Translations under genes and position numbers: made by a program
The notes under the pieces: generated by a model
What the model saw: only the letters and a program-made list of their open reading frames with translations
Told to the model about the DNA's origin: nothing
Databases searched by the model: none
From: Doris montereyensis
Lineage: Eukaryota > Mollusca > Gastropoda > Nudibranchia > Dorididae
NCBI GenBank assembly: GCA_037039925.1
Contig: JAXRKP010000542.1
Location: forward strand, 181,001 to 245,000
DNA length: 64,000 nt
Reading direction: 5' to 3'
Part shown: positions 26,001 through 37,315 of the stretch, piece by piece
Position numbering within the stretch: position 1 is the first letter of the stretch
Layout: every line of letters starts with the position of its first letter

Positions 26001-28572
26001 TATGCGCTGCATGTAATATATTATCCTCAATTGGATATTGAAATGGACATTGAGTATATTTGCCAAATTATTGAACTGCGCAATATAAGTGCTATTTATT
26101 TTTATAATCATTTTTCCATATAAAAAATATAGATCTATTACTATTAGTAAATTCAATGTCTAATCACCTCCAAAGTTTCTACGTCCTTAAAGAAATGACA
26201 AATATACATTTTCAAGGAAAATAGTATTAATAAGTAAAACATTATTTCACATCTAATCTTACCTGCTGGTCCTATATCAAATAAAAGTTATCTTCATTGA
26301 TTTCACTTATGGTACATACATAAATGTTCATCGAATGTTCAACGTACAATTTCATGTTCATTCTTTCTACTTACACTTGTTTTGGTATAACAGCATATTG
26401 GTTTCATAGCAAATGAGTGCATTACGTTACTCCCATCTGTGGCTATAGTTGTAGTTGTAAGAAAATTTCTTTCAAGGCCCTTGTGGCCTATAGAGCCGGA
26501 GCCTATCCCAGTTTCTAAGGCGTGAAGCGAACAGGTGATGATAATTTATAATGTCCTCCTGGACAGGATGCCCTTCAGTTACAGGTTTTTTACTCCCAAG
26601 CTGTTGCTAGTATCCATCTGCACCTGGGTCGAGTGGGGAAAATTTGTGTTAAAGTAAAAATAAGTGTCTTTCCCAAGGAATACAACGTCGGGCTTGGCAT
26701 TACTAAGATTTGAACCCAGGACCTCGTGATCCCAAGTCTGGCAACCTAGGCCACCAATACGACTGCCATAGTTGTACCAAGTCTTAAATATTTAAATATA
26801 TGCTATTTTGATTATTTACCTTATTCCCTCCCCCACCTTTCTTATTTTTTATTTTTCATTCAGTGACACGCTTCCCTCTGAAAACCTTGGCGTTTTGCGG
26901 CATATTCTCAACAAAGGCAACACAACCACTTTTGAGTGGCGTACAGGGAGGGTACCCAAGGTCGTGGAAGACGTGAAAGTTTCCATTGATTTGATGGATG
27001 AGAAAGACGCTGTAGAGTCTACGGGTAATGTTTCTAGTGTTGTAGCCAGATTTAAGGGAGGTGTCGTTTTAAATTTGTAAATCTTAGACAATGCATGTGC
27101 TTGATGCGACTCAGGTTATGGTGTAAGGATCAGCACTGCCCCTAGAAAATAATGTCAATTTAGTGCTGCGGGGAGTTTGGAGGGGCGGGGGGGATCAGAT
27201 TTTTTTATTTTTAAGGAAAGGAGAAGAAGGAAGGGGGGGGGGAGAAAGAGGGGGGGGGGGGTATGGTTGTTATATCTTTTGGAAGAGTTGTTATTTTGTT
27301 TTGTTTTATTATTGGTGGGGGGGGGGATTACAATGTATGTTTATTTCTTTAGATTGGGGTTGTGGGGATTGTATTTGGGTTTGGGTTTTATTTCTAAATA
27401 AATGCCTTAGCATGGACAAATAATTGTCTTCTACAGACTTTCCTCTCATGTCTGTGTTCAGATTGTGGATGTGCATTGTAGGCAGTTGCAGGGCACTGCT
27501 AGTAGCTCTTACTTCTTTCCTTTAACTCTTTTACGTATCTTTCATTTTGCTGTTTCCTCTTGATTCACCCTGATATAACTTCGTGTGGTGGGTGCATACA
27601 TTTCAATGAAACAAGTAAACAAACAAACAAAATAGATGTCCATTATTTGTATTGTTTCATTAGATTGGGGGTTTTTTGGGGTGTTTTTTTTGTTTTTTTA
27701 TTTGAGTCTTTGTTGAAGAGTTGTTTTGTTTGAGTTGTTTTTACAATAAATTCTTATTGTAGTTTTAATTTTGAGTTTCATTGTGTTTTTTGTTGTTGTT
27801 GTCAATCTCATTGTCATGTTGTCTTTCTTTTACATGTCACTGATAGACGCCCCGCAGATATTGACTGGGGTGCAGCTGAAGCTGGTAGTGGAGACATAAA
27901 CTACGGAGATGAGATTGATTTTGACATTGGCGACATCACGATGGAAAGGGAGGGTGTTTTGTCAAGCAATGGAGAGGTTAGTAATAGCATTGCCGTACCT
28001 CTGTATCTTTAGGCATCATGTGTCTAATAAAAATAAAGTTCCTTCAAGTTCAAGGCCGTTACGGCTCATTGAGCTGGAGCTTATCCCGGTGTCTATATGG
28101 CGTGGAGCAGAAAAGATGAAAATAATCACCTTCTGGACAGGACGCTAGTATGGCGGATGTTTTTACTCCCAAGCTAGTGCTTGTACCCATTTTTCACCTG
28201 GGTCCAGTGGGGATATGCGTGTTGAGTATCTTTCCCAAGGAACACGTCGGGCCTGGCTTTGTCAAGGTTCAAACCTGAGACCCCATGATCCTCAGTCTGG
28301 CAACCTAACCACTCACCCCCTCGGCACCACATCAATTGCCTAGCACTAGCAGTAGGGCTAAGAATATTCAAATTTAGCAATCAAATTATGTTATCGTGCG
28401 AGTGTGCCGAAATACATTTATTTTCAGAGTTGTGTAGGGTATCACTATCAGTTACCTTGTAGTTGCAGAGATGTTGAGTGTAATGTTTACCAATAGATCT
28501 ACAGGCCTAGTTATAAATTTTCTTTTTATTGCTTATCTTATCATTTTGCCCAATTTGCTTATTATAAATGTC

Positions 28573-28615
<43 letters not shown>

Positions 28616-31600
28616 TATCTATTTTTATATGTATTAATAGTAATAATAATAATATAATTCATTTCTATAGCGCCCACTCCCATCTTACGACAGCTCTAGG
28701 CGCATAATATGATATAAACATGTGAATACATTGCTGTTTTATTTTATTTTTCATACTCTCATCATGAGTCATGTCATTAGGTTACGTATTGTCCTTCTGG
28801 GTTTTTTTTCCAATCTCTGTACGTTCTTGATTTGTCATCAACTTACTTCTCATACTAACTACAGTCTCATTGTCTATTGACTCATTCCAGGCAAAATTGG
28901 AAAATCCAGACATTGATGAAATCGACTGGTGTATAGTGGACGATACCGCTCTGGAGGATGCAGGAGCCTCGGACGGTAAAGACGGTGTGGCCAGTGGCAA
29001 AGATGCTCTCAGCGTTATTGATAATCCAGACACAAGAAATGCATTTATCGACGATCTGATGGAAGTAAGATCATTTACATAACTTGAATTTACTGAGTTT
29101 TTCAGGGGTTTTTTTTTTTACATTGATTTGTTTTTTCATGTATATTGTTGTGGGTGGCTAACTATATTTTAGGCCGTGAGAAAGGATTTTGATGAACAAG
29201 AGTGAAAAGAAATTAAAAGGCAATTTCTGCTGTGATTTTTACTTTGGTCACTTTCACAATTTTGAAATACAATAAGTGCATGTAGTCAACCTGTGGGGGG
29301 GGGGGGGTGGTGCTGCTCTTGGGGTCTTGTCATATTTTCACTGTTGTTGGCATGTCTTTTATCGCTGTCATTTCTCTTTTCTGTTTTGGTTTGTTTCCTG
29401 TAAGATGTTTCGTTCGGTTGTATGAAGTTTTTATTTTGTTTTAGAGATTATTTTTATTGTTTTGGTGCTTTTAGGAAGACAGATGTTTGATGAATCATTT
29501 TCTATATGAATAATGATGTTGTTGATTACCCATGGGGATAGTAATTGGGAGAAGAAAGGGACATGGGAATTTGTTTTGCTTTTTACATTTTCTTCTTCCC
29601 TTCTTTCGTTATCAGTTCCCATTATAAATACTTTCCGGTATATGGGTTTAGATGCCTGAAGTGATCTTTCTCACTCCAAGCTACCCTGTCCTGGCATTTT
29701 CTGTTTCCTTCTGTGAAAGTTAAATTTCTTTGCTTTAATGTCTATTTTATATCTTCTTCCCACTTTCTATGAGGTCTGTCTTTTGATCTTTACCTTGGGT
29801 TTTAGCTATGTAGACTGATTTAGCTATTCTATTGTCATTCATTTCGTTTACATGCCCTAACTATCTGAGTTGATTTGTTTCTATCTTAGTTTTATACCAT
29901 TTTCTTCTTGTGTGTGCAACTTAAAAAAAAATATTGTTTGGGTACCGATAGCAGCAGCTTTTGTAATTTTTCCTGAAGTTATCTGGATTTCCATTTCACA
30001 CTTTTATAGGGTTCATTTATAATTTTTTATTTGTTTCACATCAAAAGACAGTCTCACACAAAACAAACTCTTTATTGGTAAACTGGTCTATTTCACAGCT
30101 CCAGGCATTCTTCACCCAGAGAGTGAATGAGCTTTCCATCAGTGGCGGAGACGACAGTCACATGGCCTCAGCTCCCAGTGACCTTCACCTTGATTTGAAA
30201 GAGGTCCAGGTCATGCTGGTGAAGGGCAAGGTCATCCTGGACACTTTGACCTCTGTCCAGATGGAGCATTTGTTGTTGATCAAAGACTCACCAGTGTAAG
30301 TGACATTTGAAATATAGCGTTGGGATTAACATATCATAATGTATTGCTGAAAAATAATTAGAATAATACATATATAGAGAGCAAATTGTTTGATGAAAAC
30401 ATGCTCCACCTGGTAGTCTATCGAAATTTTCAGATTGTTTTTGTCAGTATTGTTTGCGTTTCTTTTTATGGCGGGTTTTTTTTTTTCTTCAGTTGTTCTC
30501 TTTTTATTGTTGTGGGGGGAGTGGGAGAGGTTCGGTTTTGTTGGTTTGCCTCATACAGGAGTTTTTTTTTTGTTTGGAGGGGGGGGGGGGTGAATGTGTT
30601 AAATCAATGCAGCCGTATTAATTTTATTCATTTATCATTAGTGGATATAATATGGTGCTGATAGCTCAGTCATTAGAGCATCTGACTACCACCTAGGAGG
30701 CTGTCGTTTGATTCCCAGTCCGGGCAAATTTTCATGGCCCTCCTGTCGACCCAGCGGCGAAATGGGTTGCTATTCAGATTGGGCAACAGTAAAGGCAGCA
30801 TGGAGAGCAATGGCAAACTACCACATTATGCCGTATGCCTGTCAAAATCAGGGCTCTACTCCTGATTACCATATGGTCAGCTCTGAGTATCAGACTTACT
30901 TTACTTTCCTTTAGTAGAATTGTCCTTATCATCATCTTTATTCTCAGCCGTCATCCATGCTGTTGTATTACCTGTGCCATGTTATTGATATTTGACATTT
31001 TCTTTTCTTACTCAGCTACGTGAACCGCCTCAAGGACTCGTTGCGACAGAAAATAGTGCTGGCCGACAAGATGGTCCTCAGCATGAAGGGAATGGCCAAC
31101 ATGGGACAGGAAGCAAGCGAAGAGGAAACAGAGTTGCACCCCTTGCTAGATGCCTTCAAAAGCAGACCAAAATTATAAAAAACAGGTACTGTAGGACATT
31201 CGGAAAATAGAAAACACCGGAGAGATGTTGTGGAGTAAACATTTGTTACAGTGGCCAATTGGTGAGACTGCCGGACTTGGGATCATGGGGTCCCTGCTTC
31301 GAATCCTGTCAAAGCCAGGCCCGACGTTGTGTTCCTTGGGAAAGACACTTAAACGCACTTTCCCCACTCGACGCAGGTGCAAATGGGTACAAGCTCTAGT
31401 TTGGGAGTATAAACATGCGTCAGATAGTGTCCTGTGCAGGAGGTGATTATTGTCTCCCTGTTCCGCTTCACGCTGTAGAAACCAGGATAAGCTCCGGCTC
31501 CACGGGTCGTTACAGCCTTGAAGGAAATTGTACTGTATTGTTACGTAAATAAGTTTCGAAGATGAGATACATTTCTTAATTCAAATAATTGTCTTTCTTT

Positions 31601-32736
31601 TTCTTTTTTCTTTTTTTAAAATTTATTCACAAAATTGTCACAGTTTCATATGAAGAGTTCATGGGACAACTGGTCTTGGTCCCCAAAAGTAAAATATCAA
31701 GAAAATGTCTTGGCTAAGAAAAAAGTAAAGTATTAAAAAGTGCCTTGGCCCCCAAAAGTAAAATATCAAGAAAATGCCTTGGTGAAAAAGTAAAGTATTA
31801 AGAAAGTGCCTTGGCCCCAAAAAGTCAAGAAAAATATCAAGAAAATGGCCCCCAAAAGTAAAAATATCAAGAAAATCTTTGATCACACACAGTGTGCTAC
31901 CCTTTTTGTTTACAAGAAAGAAGCTTGAGTTTTACTTTTATACTGTTGTTATTATCACATATTTCTAAGGACTTAATTGAAACTTGAAGCTTGGTAACTT
32001 TAGCCCTATCGTTGTCCTAAGCGAAAGGTGAAAGAGCCGTTTGTCACTGTCACTCCATCTACCTGTCAATATCAATCTATGCCTATCATTTTGTATAGAG
32101 TTGTTTGGGCTTTTTGTTTGCTTTTCTTTCCTTCTTTTCTTTATCAGTTCTCAATCTACCTGTATATTTTCTCCGGGCTACCCTGTCCTGACATTTTCTG
32201 TTTTCCTTCTGTGAAAGTTAAATTCTTTGCTTAAGTGCTTCTTTTATATCTTCTTCACATTTTCTCCAAGGTGTGTTTTTGGTCTTTAATCTTGGGTTTT
32301 AGCTGTGTATACTGATTTAGCTATTCTCTTATCATTCATTTTGTTAAAATGCCGTTTATTTCTATCTTGGTCTTTATACCATCTTTTGGTTTGATATCTT
32401 ATTTTTGTGTTTCTGATTTGTTTTTTTTCTTCATTTTCGCTACTGCTCTTCTTAGATATTTCATTTCAGCTACATGTGCTCTACTGTATTCCCCACTGTC
32501 AATGTTCCAGGTTCACTGCCATAGAGGCAAGTAGGACAATAAACTGTGTTGCATTCATCCTTTGTGAAAATCAAGGACTGGGGTTTTTTAATTTTGTTGA
32601 TTGTTGTCACAATCACATGTTTGGTAATCAGTTTATAATTTTGGCTTTTGCTTTTCTCCTACAGCTGGAGGTGGAGATTTCCAAGAAGTACACTGACCGC
32701 AAAGTCAACATCATCGGGGAGATCAACACTATGTGA
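20061..32736 (+). CDS. CDK5RAP3: CDK5RAP3 (LZAP), UFM1 ligase complex scaffold, 13 coding exons
   Basis: CDK5RAP3 is the adaptor of the UFL1-DDRGK1 UFM1 E3 ligase that modifies ER-docked ribosomes. Exons are 20061-20120, 20787-20930, 21807-21907, 22422-22470, 23728-23816, 24650-24739, 25460-25596, 26864-27024, 27858-27976, 28891-29064, 30099-30295, 31016-31185 and 32665-32736. Diagnostic blocks are ALPIDIHYNKLL then DWLVNRRHC, LYEKDNTFL, SRNVNYEVPALKKQI, NTTTFEWRTG, the UFM1-binding type IDWG motif (exon 9) with a variant EIDWC (exon 10), and the C-terminus LEVEISKKY ending VNIIGEINTM. Intron 2 has a GC donor at 20931. Exon 1 and exon 12 are out of frame by one and two bases at A-runs (20073-20076, 31158-31161, 31177-31182). 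With those three bases counted, the exons total exactly 522 codons including stop; human has 506 residues. It is most likely an intact gene with sequence errors. Confidence 0.93.
20268..20335 (+). mobile_element. SINE family A body fragment
   Basis: CAGGTTCCTTGGGAAAGACT, TTTTTCCTACTTTC and CCCAGGTACAAATGAGTACA match the central body of family A. Head and tail are absent. Confidence 0.55.
21195..21360. repeat. About 40-bp tandem repeat in CDK5RAP3 intron 2, four copies
   Basis: Copies of GGTCATGGCAGGATTTTATG followed by GGTAACACAGCCATTGTT, each slightly diverged. Confidence 0.75.
22818..22862 (-). repeat. Possible LINE 3' end in CDK5RAP3 intron 4
   Basis: AAGATAAGATAAGGTACAAC and TTTATAAGGTACAACTTTATTGTCC resemble, in reverse, the short-repeat 3' ends of CR1/RTE-type LINEs. 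The AAGGTACAACTTTAT word is duplicated. Confidence 0.35.
23411..23726. repeat. 63-bp tandem repeat, five copies, abutting CDK5RAP3 exon 5
   Basis: Each unit contains TTTCAAGTTTGAAGTTAAAA and TTTGCCGTTTGGTTTTCATT. The final partial unit, GCCGTTTGGTTTTCGTCCTC, forms the pyrimidine tract of the acceptor at 23727. The array therefore seems to have grown from the 3' end of intron 4. Confidence 0.9.
23992..24590. repeat. About 59-bp tandem repeat in CDK5RAP3 intron 5, ten copies
   Basis: The unit is TATGTCCTATGATATACAAT, GGATAAATATCTCTATGG and a T-run followed by TATATACAGTATTTA. Copies differ mainly in T-run length (five to eight). The array ends about 60 bases before the exon 6 acceptor at 24649. 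Confidence 0.92.
26466..26768 (-). mobile_element. SINE family A copy in CDK5RAP3 intron 7
   Basis: In reverse orientation the tail CTTTCAAGGCCCTTGTGGCC comes first, then GAGCCGGAGCCTATCCCAGT, TTTCCCAAGGAATACAACGT and the B-box-side sequence TTTGAACCCAGGACCTCGTG. Confidence 0.85.
27475..27600 (+). repeat. Dispersed repeat D, copy 3 (CDK5RAP3 intron 8)
   Basis: GGCAGTTGCAGGGCACTGCT, CTCTTACTTCTTTCC, ATCTTTCATTTTGCTGTTTC and TTGATTCACCCTGATATAAC are in family order. Confidence 0.65.
28040..28338 (-). mobile_element. SINE family A copy in CDK5RAP3 intron 9
   Basis: TTCAAGGCCGTTACGGCTCA, GGAGCTTATCCCGGTGTCTA, CTTTCCCAAGGAACACGTCG and TCAAACCTGAGACCCCATGA appear in the family order. Confidence 0.85.
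28575..28616. repeat. (ATT)n microsatellite
   Basis: Fourteen or so ATT units in CDK5RAP3 intron 9. Confidence 0.95.
29640..29945 (-). mobile_element. Decayed non-LTR retrotransposon fragment, copy 1
   Basis: It shares CTACCCTGTCCTG, TTCTGTGAAAGTTAAAT, ATCTTCTTC, CTTGGGTTTTAGCT and ACTGATTTAGCTATTCT with 32150-32560. On the minus strand the pieces resemble the C-terminal end of RTE/endonuclease-reverse-transcriptase polyproteins, but no frame is continuous. Confidence 0.4.
30654..30912 (+). mobile_element. SINE family B copy in CDK5RAP3 intron 11
   Basis: The tRNA-like head has an A-box region GATAGCTCAGTCATTAGAGC and a B-box-like GTTTGATTCCCAGTCCGG. The unrelated body includes GCATGGAGAGCAATGGCAAA, and the tail has TTACTTTACTTTCC. 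It is not a functional tRNA: the head does not fold into a complete cloverleaf. Confidence 0.75.
31243..31545 (+). mobile_element. SINE family A copy in CDK5RAP3 intron 12
   Basis: The head GTGGCCAATTGGTGAGACTG is followed by the B-box-like GCTTCGAATCCTG, TTCCTTGGGAAAGACACTTA, GCAGGTGCAAATGGGTACAA and the tail CGTTACAGCCTTGAAGGAAA. Confidence 0.85.
31660..31880. repeat. Short tandem repeat around CCTTGGCCCCCAAAAGTAAA
   Basis: Five to six imperfect copies of CCCCAAAAGTAAAATATCAA followed by GAAAATG(C/T)CTTGG lie in CDK5RAP3 intron 12. The minus-strand open frame here is only the repeat. Confidence 0.75.
32130..32560 (-). mobile_element. Decayed non-LTR retrotransposon fragment, copy 2
   Basis: Same family and orientation as 29640-29945, and longer. 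It has the minus-strand reading around GSEP(G/W)T typical of the end of a reverse transcriptase. Many stops. It sits in CDK5RAP3 intron 12. Confidence 0.4.
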
Positions 32737-32900
32737 TGACAGAATGGGATAGAAATGTACATTAGGCAAAACGAAAAAATGAATTGTTGAATGTTCAATA
32801 TAGTGAATGAAATTTTGCATGGAAATATTATATTATTATCATTATGACTGTATACATGTAGTTGAGCTTGCACATGTTCAGAAATAAATTCTATGTGGGT
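32737..32900 (+). promoter_or_regulatory. CDK5RAP3 3' UTR with polyadenylation signal
   Basis: The stop codon TGA at 32734-32736 is followed by a short AT-rich stretch with an AATAAA hexamer at 32883-32888 and a GT-rich segment (gtgggttgtggtttgttc) just after it. That is the usual arrangement of a cleavage/polyadenylation site. No other signal is closer. Confidence 0.55.
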
Positions 32901-33087
32901 TGTGGTTTGTTCGATTATGTATTTTTGCAAAAGCAGCATGTGTTTATTTATATTGGTAGCTTATTCCTTATCTTTCTTCATCATAAAGTCACATGAATCT
33001 GAGGATGAATGTAATATATTGCATCTTTTAACACACATTAAAATATTCCTGTAGTTTTATTTTCAAGACACGTATTTATCCTTTTAA

Positions 33088-33893
33088 CCCTTTCCTGTCT
33101 ACTGCGACCGAATGCGACATCAGCCTCGATGCTTAAAATGCCCAAATGCGTCTCTCGCTTAATCAACGTTCTCTTTGTATTGCCTTAACAACATGATCTC
33201 GCACTGTGCGAGACTTTCGGTAATCACGTTATGCACGAGACTTTGAGCTCTTTTGTGGGTAAAAAAACTATGATCACCTGCTGCTCAAAGGCAGCTAGAA
33301 GGAATGCACCTGAAGCACCAACCATTTAGGGCATGGTAAGGGTTCACATTGCTGAACATACTCTGAGCAAAATGCCAGACGCAAAAGGTGATGTTTTCAA
33401 TGTGCAAAGGAAGGCATCCAGATGGCCAGTGGCCGCGCCAGGGAAACATCAACTGGATGTCACCTATATGGTGTTCACCTTCATGGGGGCGACTGATACT
33501 CAAGTTACATGAATATTCAAGAAACTAAGACAATGAAAATTGCGAAAACAACTTTTTAAAATGTGTACAAAAAGTATGAAAACATAACGAAAAATATTCA
33601 AAAATGTGTTTTTTATTATTTTAATTTTCAACTTTATTTTTCCAATTAAAAGTTTATAAAAGTTATATATAAGTATCTATTTTCTGAAAGCTTATTTTCT
33701 CTCTATTTTATGATATATTTTTTTCGTTGGAATTGAAAGATTATTTAGTTTCTAAAATTAAATTTAACTGAGACAGGTATACTTTTCATAAGAGTTACAT
33801 CCCTTCGTTTAGACACAGACTGAACAGAAAGTGAAGGCTTAGGCACACAGACTAGAATTAGAATTAAGGGGAGGACCCTTAGGCAGGAAAGGG
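33088..33893. mobile_element. piggyBac-like MITE
   Basis: TTAA (33084-33087) is followed by CCCTTTCCTG, and the inverted CAGGAAAGGG ends at 33893. CCCTTT ends next to TTAA are typical of piggyBac elements. The right flank reads TAAT rather than TTAA, so that copy of the target site has changed or the boundary is off by a base or two. The one open frame inside (33503-33285, minus) has no recognised motif, so the element is classed as non-autonomous. Confidence 0.55.
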
Positions 33894-33982
33894 TAATGAT
33901 GAAAGTGGATGTGTCTGTTTATTTTCTTTTACTTTTCAATCATCCAATTGACTTTTACTCATGTTTCATTTTAAGCCCTTTC

Positions 33983-34276
33983 CAAAGCGGCAATAATCTA
34001 GTGGTTAGACTACCAGTTGTTGGATCACGAGGTACTGGGTTCAAATCTTGACAGTAATGACAGTGCTAAGTTCAATGTTGTAAAAGCTTTTAACATGTGG
34101 CTCTCCACTCATCCAAGGTGCCACAAATTAGAATCAGTATCAGCTGGAAAGTAAAATCTGCAACAGACTAGTCTCATTTAGGAGGCCTTGCATTCTCCCC
34201 CATTTTGCTTCATCAGAAATCAGGATACGCCCTGGCTCTGTGGGCACCGACGGCCTTGAAGGAACTTTTATTTTAT
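33983..34276 (+). mobile_element. SINE family A, full-length-like copy (plus orientation)
   Basis: The head has tRNA promoter-like boxes, an A-box-like TAGTGGTTAGACTACCAG and a B-box-like GGGTTCAAATCTTG. The body contains TTTTAACATGTGG and the tail ends in the family signature GACGGCCTTGAAGGAACTTT. Length is about 290 bases. SINEs of this type are moved by LINE machinery. Confidence 0.8.
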
Positions 34277-34279
34277 TGG

Positions 34280-35500
34280 TGCTAATTCTCAGAATTTTTA
34301 GGTGAACGATATCCCAAATAAAACACAGGTAACCTTTACTTAGACATGATGTGTGTTATCTTGAACAAACTTTTATTGTTATGTTTATCTTATCAAAGTC
34401 AAAGATATATCCATAAGGCTGTACTTTTTATGGCATTCAGATAAGGGATTTTTGTTGTCGGATAGTGTATATTAGGTGGATTGCTTAAGCTAATGAGCTA
34501 ATGTAAATGTCTTTCTCCAAGCTGTTGTCGATTCGGGCTAGCTGTAAGCCAAATTTATCATTTGTTTTTTGACCCATAAGTTATTTATATCAATAGGTGG
34601 AAAAGGAGAAAAAGAAGACCAAAAAATTGACATAGGCATACATATATGTATATGACGGTGGTAGAATTTAGAGATTTATTTTAGTTGGGATTGGGTTGGA
34701 TTGGTTTTTTTACCTTTGTAATCTCTGTCGACTCAGATAAAATCGATGCAAAGATAATGGTTTAAAAGGGGCAGAAATGAAAAGTTCCATTACTTGATTC
34801 AATTGCACATTTTGACAAATTTTGAGTACCAGTACTTTGTGTTTTTAAACAACGGCATCATTGGACATGACCTATTGTTGGTTTAGAGTTATATTGTTCT
34901 TACTACACATAAACCCATGTTGAGAAATAGTATGGGATGATAAAGTTCTCGGCTGGAAAGAGAATGTGTGAAATGTTTTAGAGACAGAGACCAAGTTTTG
35001 TTACAATTTCTCATGATGGTCGTGAACCTGATAATAATTCTATCTCCAAAATTGTCAAATTTATATTTAGGACAATTATTATAATTGTGGCATGACGTTA
35101 TCTCTTGACTGTTATGTTATTCAAAGAGTTTCACATGTTTTAGGGGTTATTTTGGAGGGACACAAATGTCTGTAATGTTTCTGTCAAATGAAATTGGTTT
35201 TATTTGTTAGGGCTATCAGAGTTTCTTTCTGTAATACTACATACATAATACTTTACTATGTGCCTCACATAACTAATTGTATGTGATATATGTGCAGAAT
35301 AAATAAAATTATATGAGATAGAATCTCCTCTTTTGTGATATTATGTCATGTTTTTGTTTTCACATTCATTTAATTTAACATAACATAGGAATTAAATGGC
35401 ACATGACTCATGCAAAAGCCATTCATGTTCAGATTATACTTGCCCCCACACACACCCCTAAAAATAGATTGACAGATTGAAAAACATTTAATATGAGTTT
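34280..35500. other. No gene seen
   Basis: AT-rich intergenic sequence between the SINE at 34276 and the 71-bp tandem repeat. No open frame, inverted ends or tandem structure stands out. Confidence 0.5.
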
Positions 35501-35529
35501 CCTCACGTGAGCGTAAAACCCACCCCCTG

Positions 35530-35930
35530 GTTCAGGTAGGTTCTTCAAACACCTGGTCTCATTGGAGACGGATGATAAAAAGGGAGGTCGTGAATGGGGA
35601 ACACAACACTGTGTCTGTTTTTCAACCAAAAAGTCTCAAGGGTTTGAGCCCTGACAGATTGAAAAACATTTTCTTGAGTTTTCGGGTGAATAGGGAACAC
35701 AACACTGGTTCAGGTAGGTATCGACACCTGGTCTCATTGGAGACGGATGATAAAAAGGAGGTCGTGAATAGGGAACACAACACTGTGCATATCAACGCCT
35801 AGTCTCATTGGAGACGGATGATAAAAAGGAGGTCGTGAATAGGGAACACAACACTGTGCATATCAGCGCCTGGTCTCAGAGACGGATGATAAAAAGGTCG
35901 CATTATAGGGAACACAACACTGTGCATGTG
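35530..35930. repeat. About 71-bp tandem repeat, four to five copies
   Basis: The unit contains CTGGTCTCATTGGAGACGGA, TGATAAAAAGGAGGTCGTGA and ATAGGGAACACAACACTGTG. The first copies carry inserted sequence, and the last is shortened. No coding role is seen. Confidence 0.85.
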
Positions 35931-37315
35931 AAAGATTCCTTGGTTGTTTACAGTTACAGACAGTTCAAGCCGGGCAAATAAAAAAATCCACCAAAAACCC
36001 TGAGATCACCTTAATTGTGGATGTGGGTAAAATCAAATCAAATCAAATGTCATTCCAAGCATACTGCAAACGACATGTACTAATATAGGAAATATAAAAT
36101 CGTTGGTGCATGAGAATATTCTTAACTGTGTGCTTGCTAGTGTATTTCAATTTCAGATAGAGGGACTTGACTTAATTGACTACTGTAGATTCCCACAGGA
36201 ACGTATAGCCTTAGCAACACTCCTCCATCTGACTGGGTTCTGGGAAATACTCCTCAGTTTGAGTCATGCCAATCTAGAGGCTTCGACTTCGACTTCTGCT
36301 TTCAGTGCCATGCATGTTTGGGTCGGTTTACTTCGCCCTTTCTCTGCGGATAACAATCCAGTGTGGCTTCCTCAATGTGTGCTCAATCCAGCCCCATTCC
36401 TTCTCCCTGATTTGTCATCAGAGAGAGGGAAGAGGGTATGGCAGGTTTCACAAAATGGGCCATCCACATTTCCCTCTTTGTGCATTTTTTTCGCAGTTAA
36501 GGAAAATTATGTATTTATATCAAATTAAAGGTAAAAACCTAAGGATTGTGAATGTGTACGTGACAGAGACAGCAAATGTCCGTGCTGCGAGAAATAAGTG
36601 TTTGAAAAAGTGGTGGCTTCTGACAAGGAACACAACTGTGAGAATAGCAAATTAAGTTAAACTGTACTGACTTCTACCGACTAGACCAACTATTTAGACA
36701 TAGAAGTGACATAGACAAAACAAATAGCAGGTGACTGTACTCACAATATGTTACACTATAACAGTGAACATTTAAAACATTACCTGAAATCATGATAACC
36801 ACAAAGGAGGATGAAATAAGAAAAAAATTGATAATCCAAGGGAAATAAGTGAAGGAGATAATTTAATTACATACACACAACATTTTTAAAATGTATAACA
36901 CATCACATCCTTTGAAAGTATCCATAATGCTGGCAGGGGCTGAAAAAGATAAATAGAGAAAAATTAATGGGTAATTTGAAGGGGGTTTATTCGTTGTAAG
37001 AGTGATACCTTAAGTTGAAATACACTAAAAAGTCCTTCAGCTAGCAGAAGGCTCTTTGGATTAAATTGGAAGGAACATGACATAAGAATGTGTCAATGAA
37101 GCTGTTTCATCGTGTTTTAATGACTAATCCACAGTGGATTAAATACACTCATAAAAAATAATCTGCAATGCATTAATTACAACCATTTACGGTAAGTAGA
37201 CCAATTATATGAGATCAATCGTACATGCTGCAAGAATTCTAAATTGTACATCTGAAAACACAATCATAAGACTAATAATAAATATAACAATTATGCAGAG
37301 AAATTAAAGAGAGAT

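Noticed and set aside
28870..29082. Independent small acidic protein
   Set aside because: It is exon 10 of CDK5RAP3; the ATG used by the open frame lies in the intron before the acceptor at 28890.
30654..30735. tRNA gene
   Set aside because: A- and B-box-like sequences are present but no complete cloverleaf forms, and it continues into a SINE body shared with 635-783.
20061..31185. Programmed ribosomal frameshifting in CDK5RAP3
   Set aside because: Three separate slips in one conserved gene, plus two in MFSD5, all at homopolymers and without a stimulatory structure, fit sequence error better.
33285..33503. Minus-strand 72-codon open frame as a piggyBac transposase remnant
   Set aside because: No conserved piggyBac motif is visible and it is too short; kept only as part of a non-autonomous element.
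36103..36655. Overlapping plus-strand open frames of 141 and 116 codons
   Set aside because: No motif, no splice signals, biased composition, and they run into the GGCAGGTTTCAC terminal repeat at 36440.
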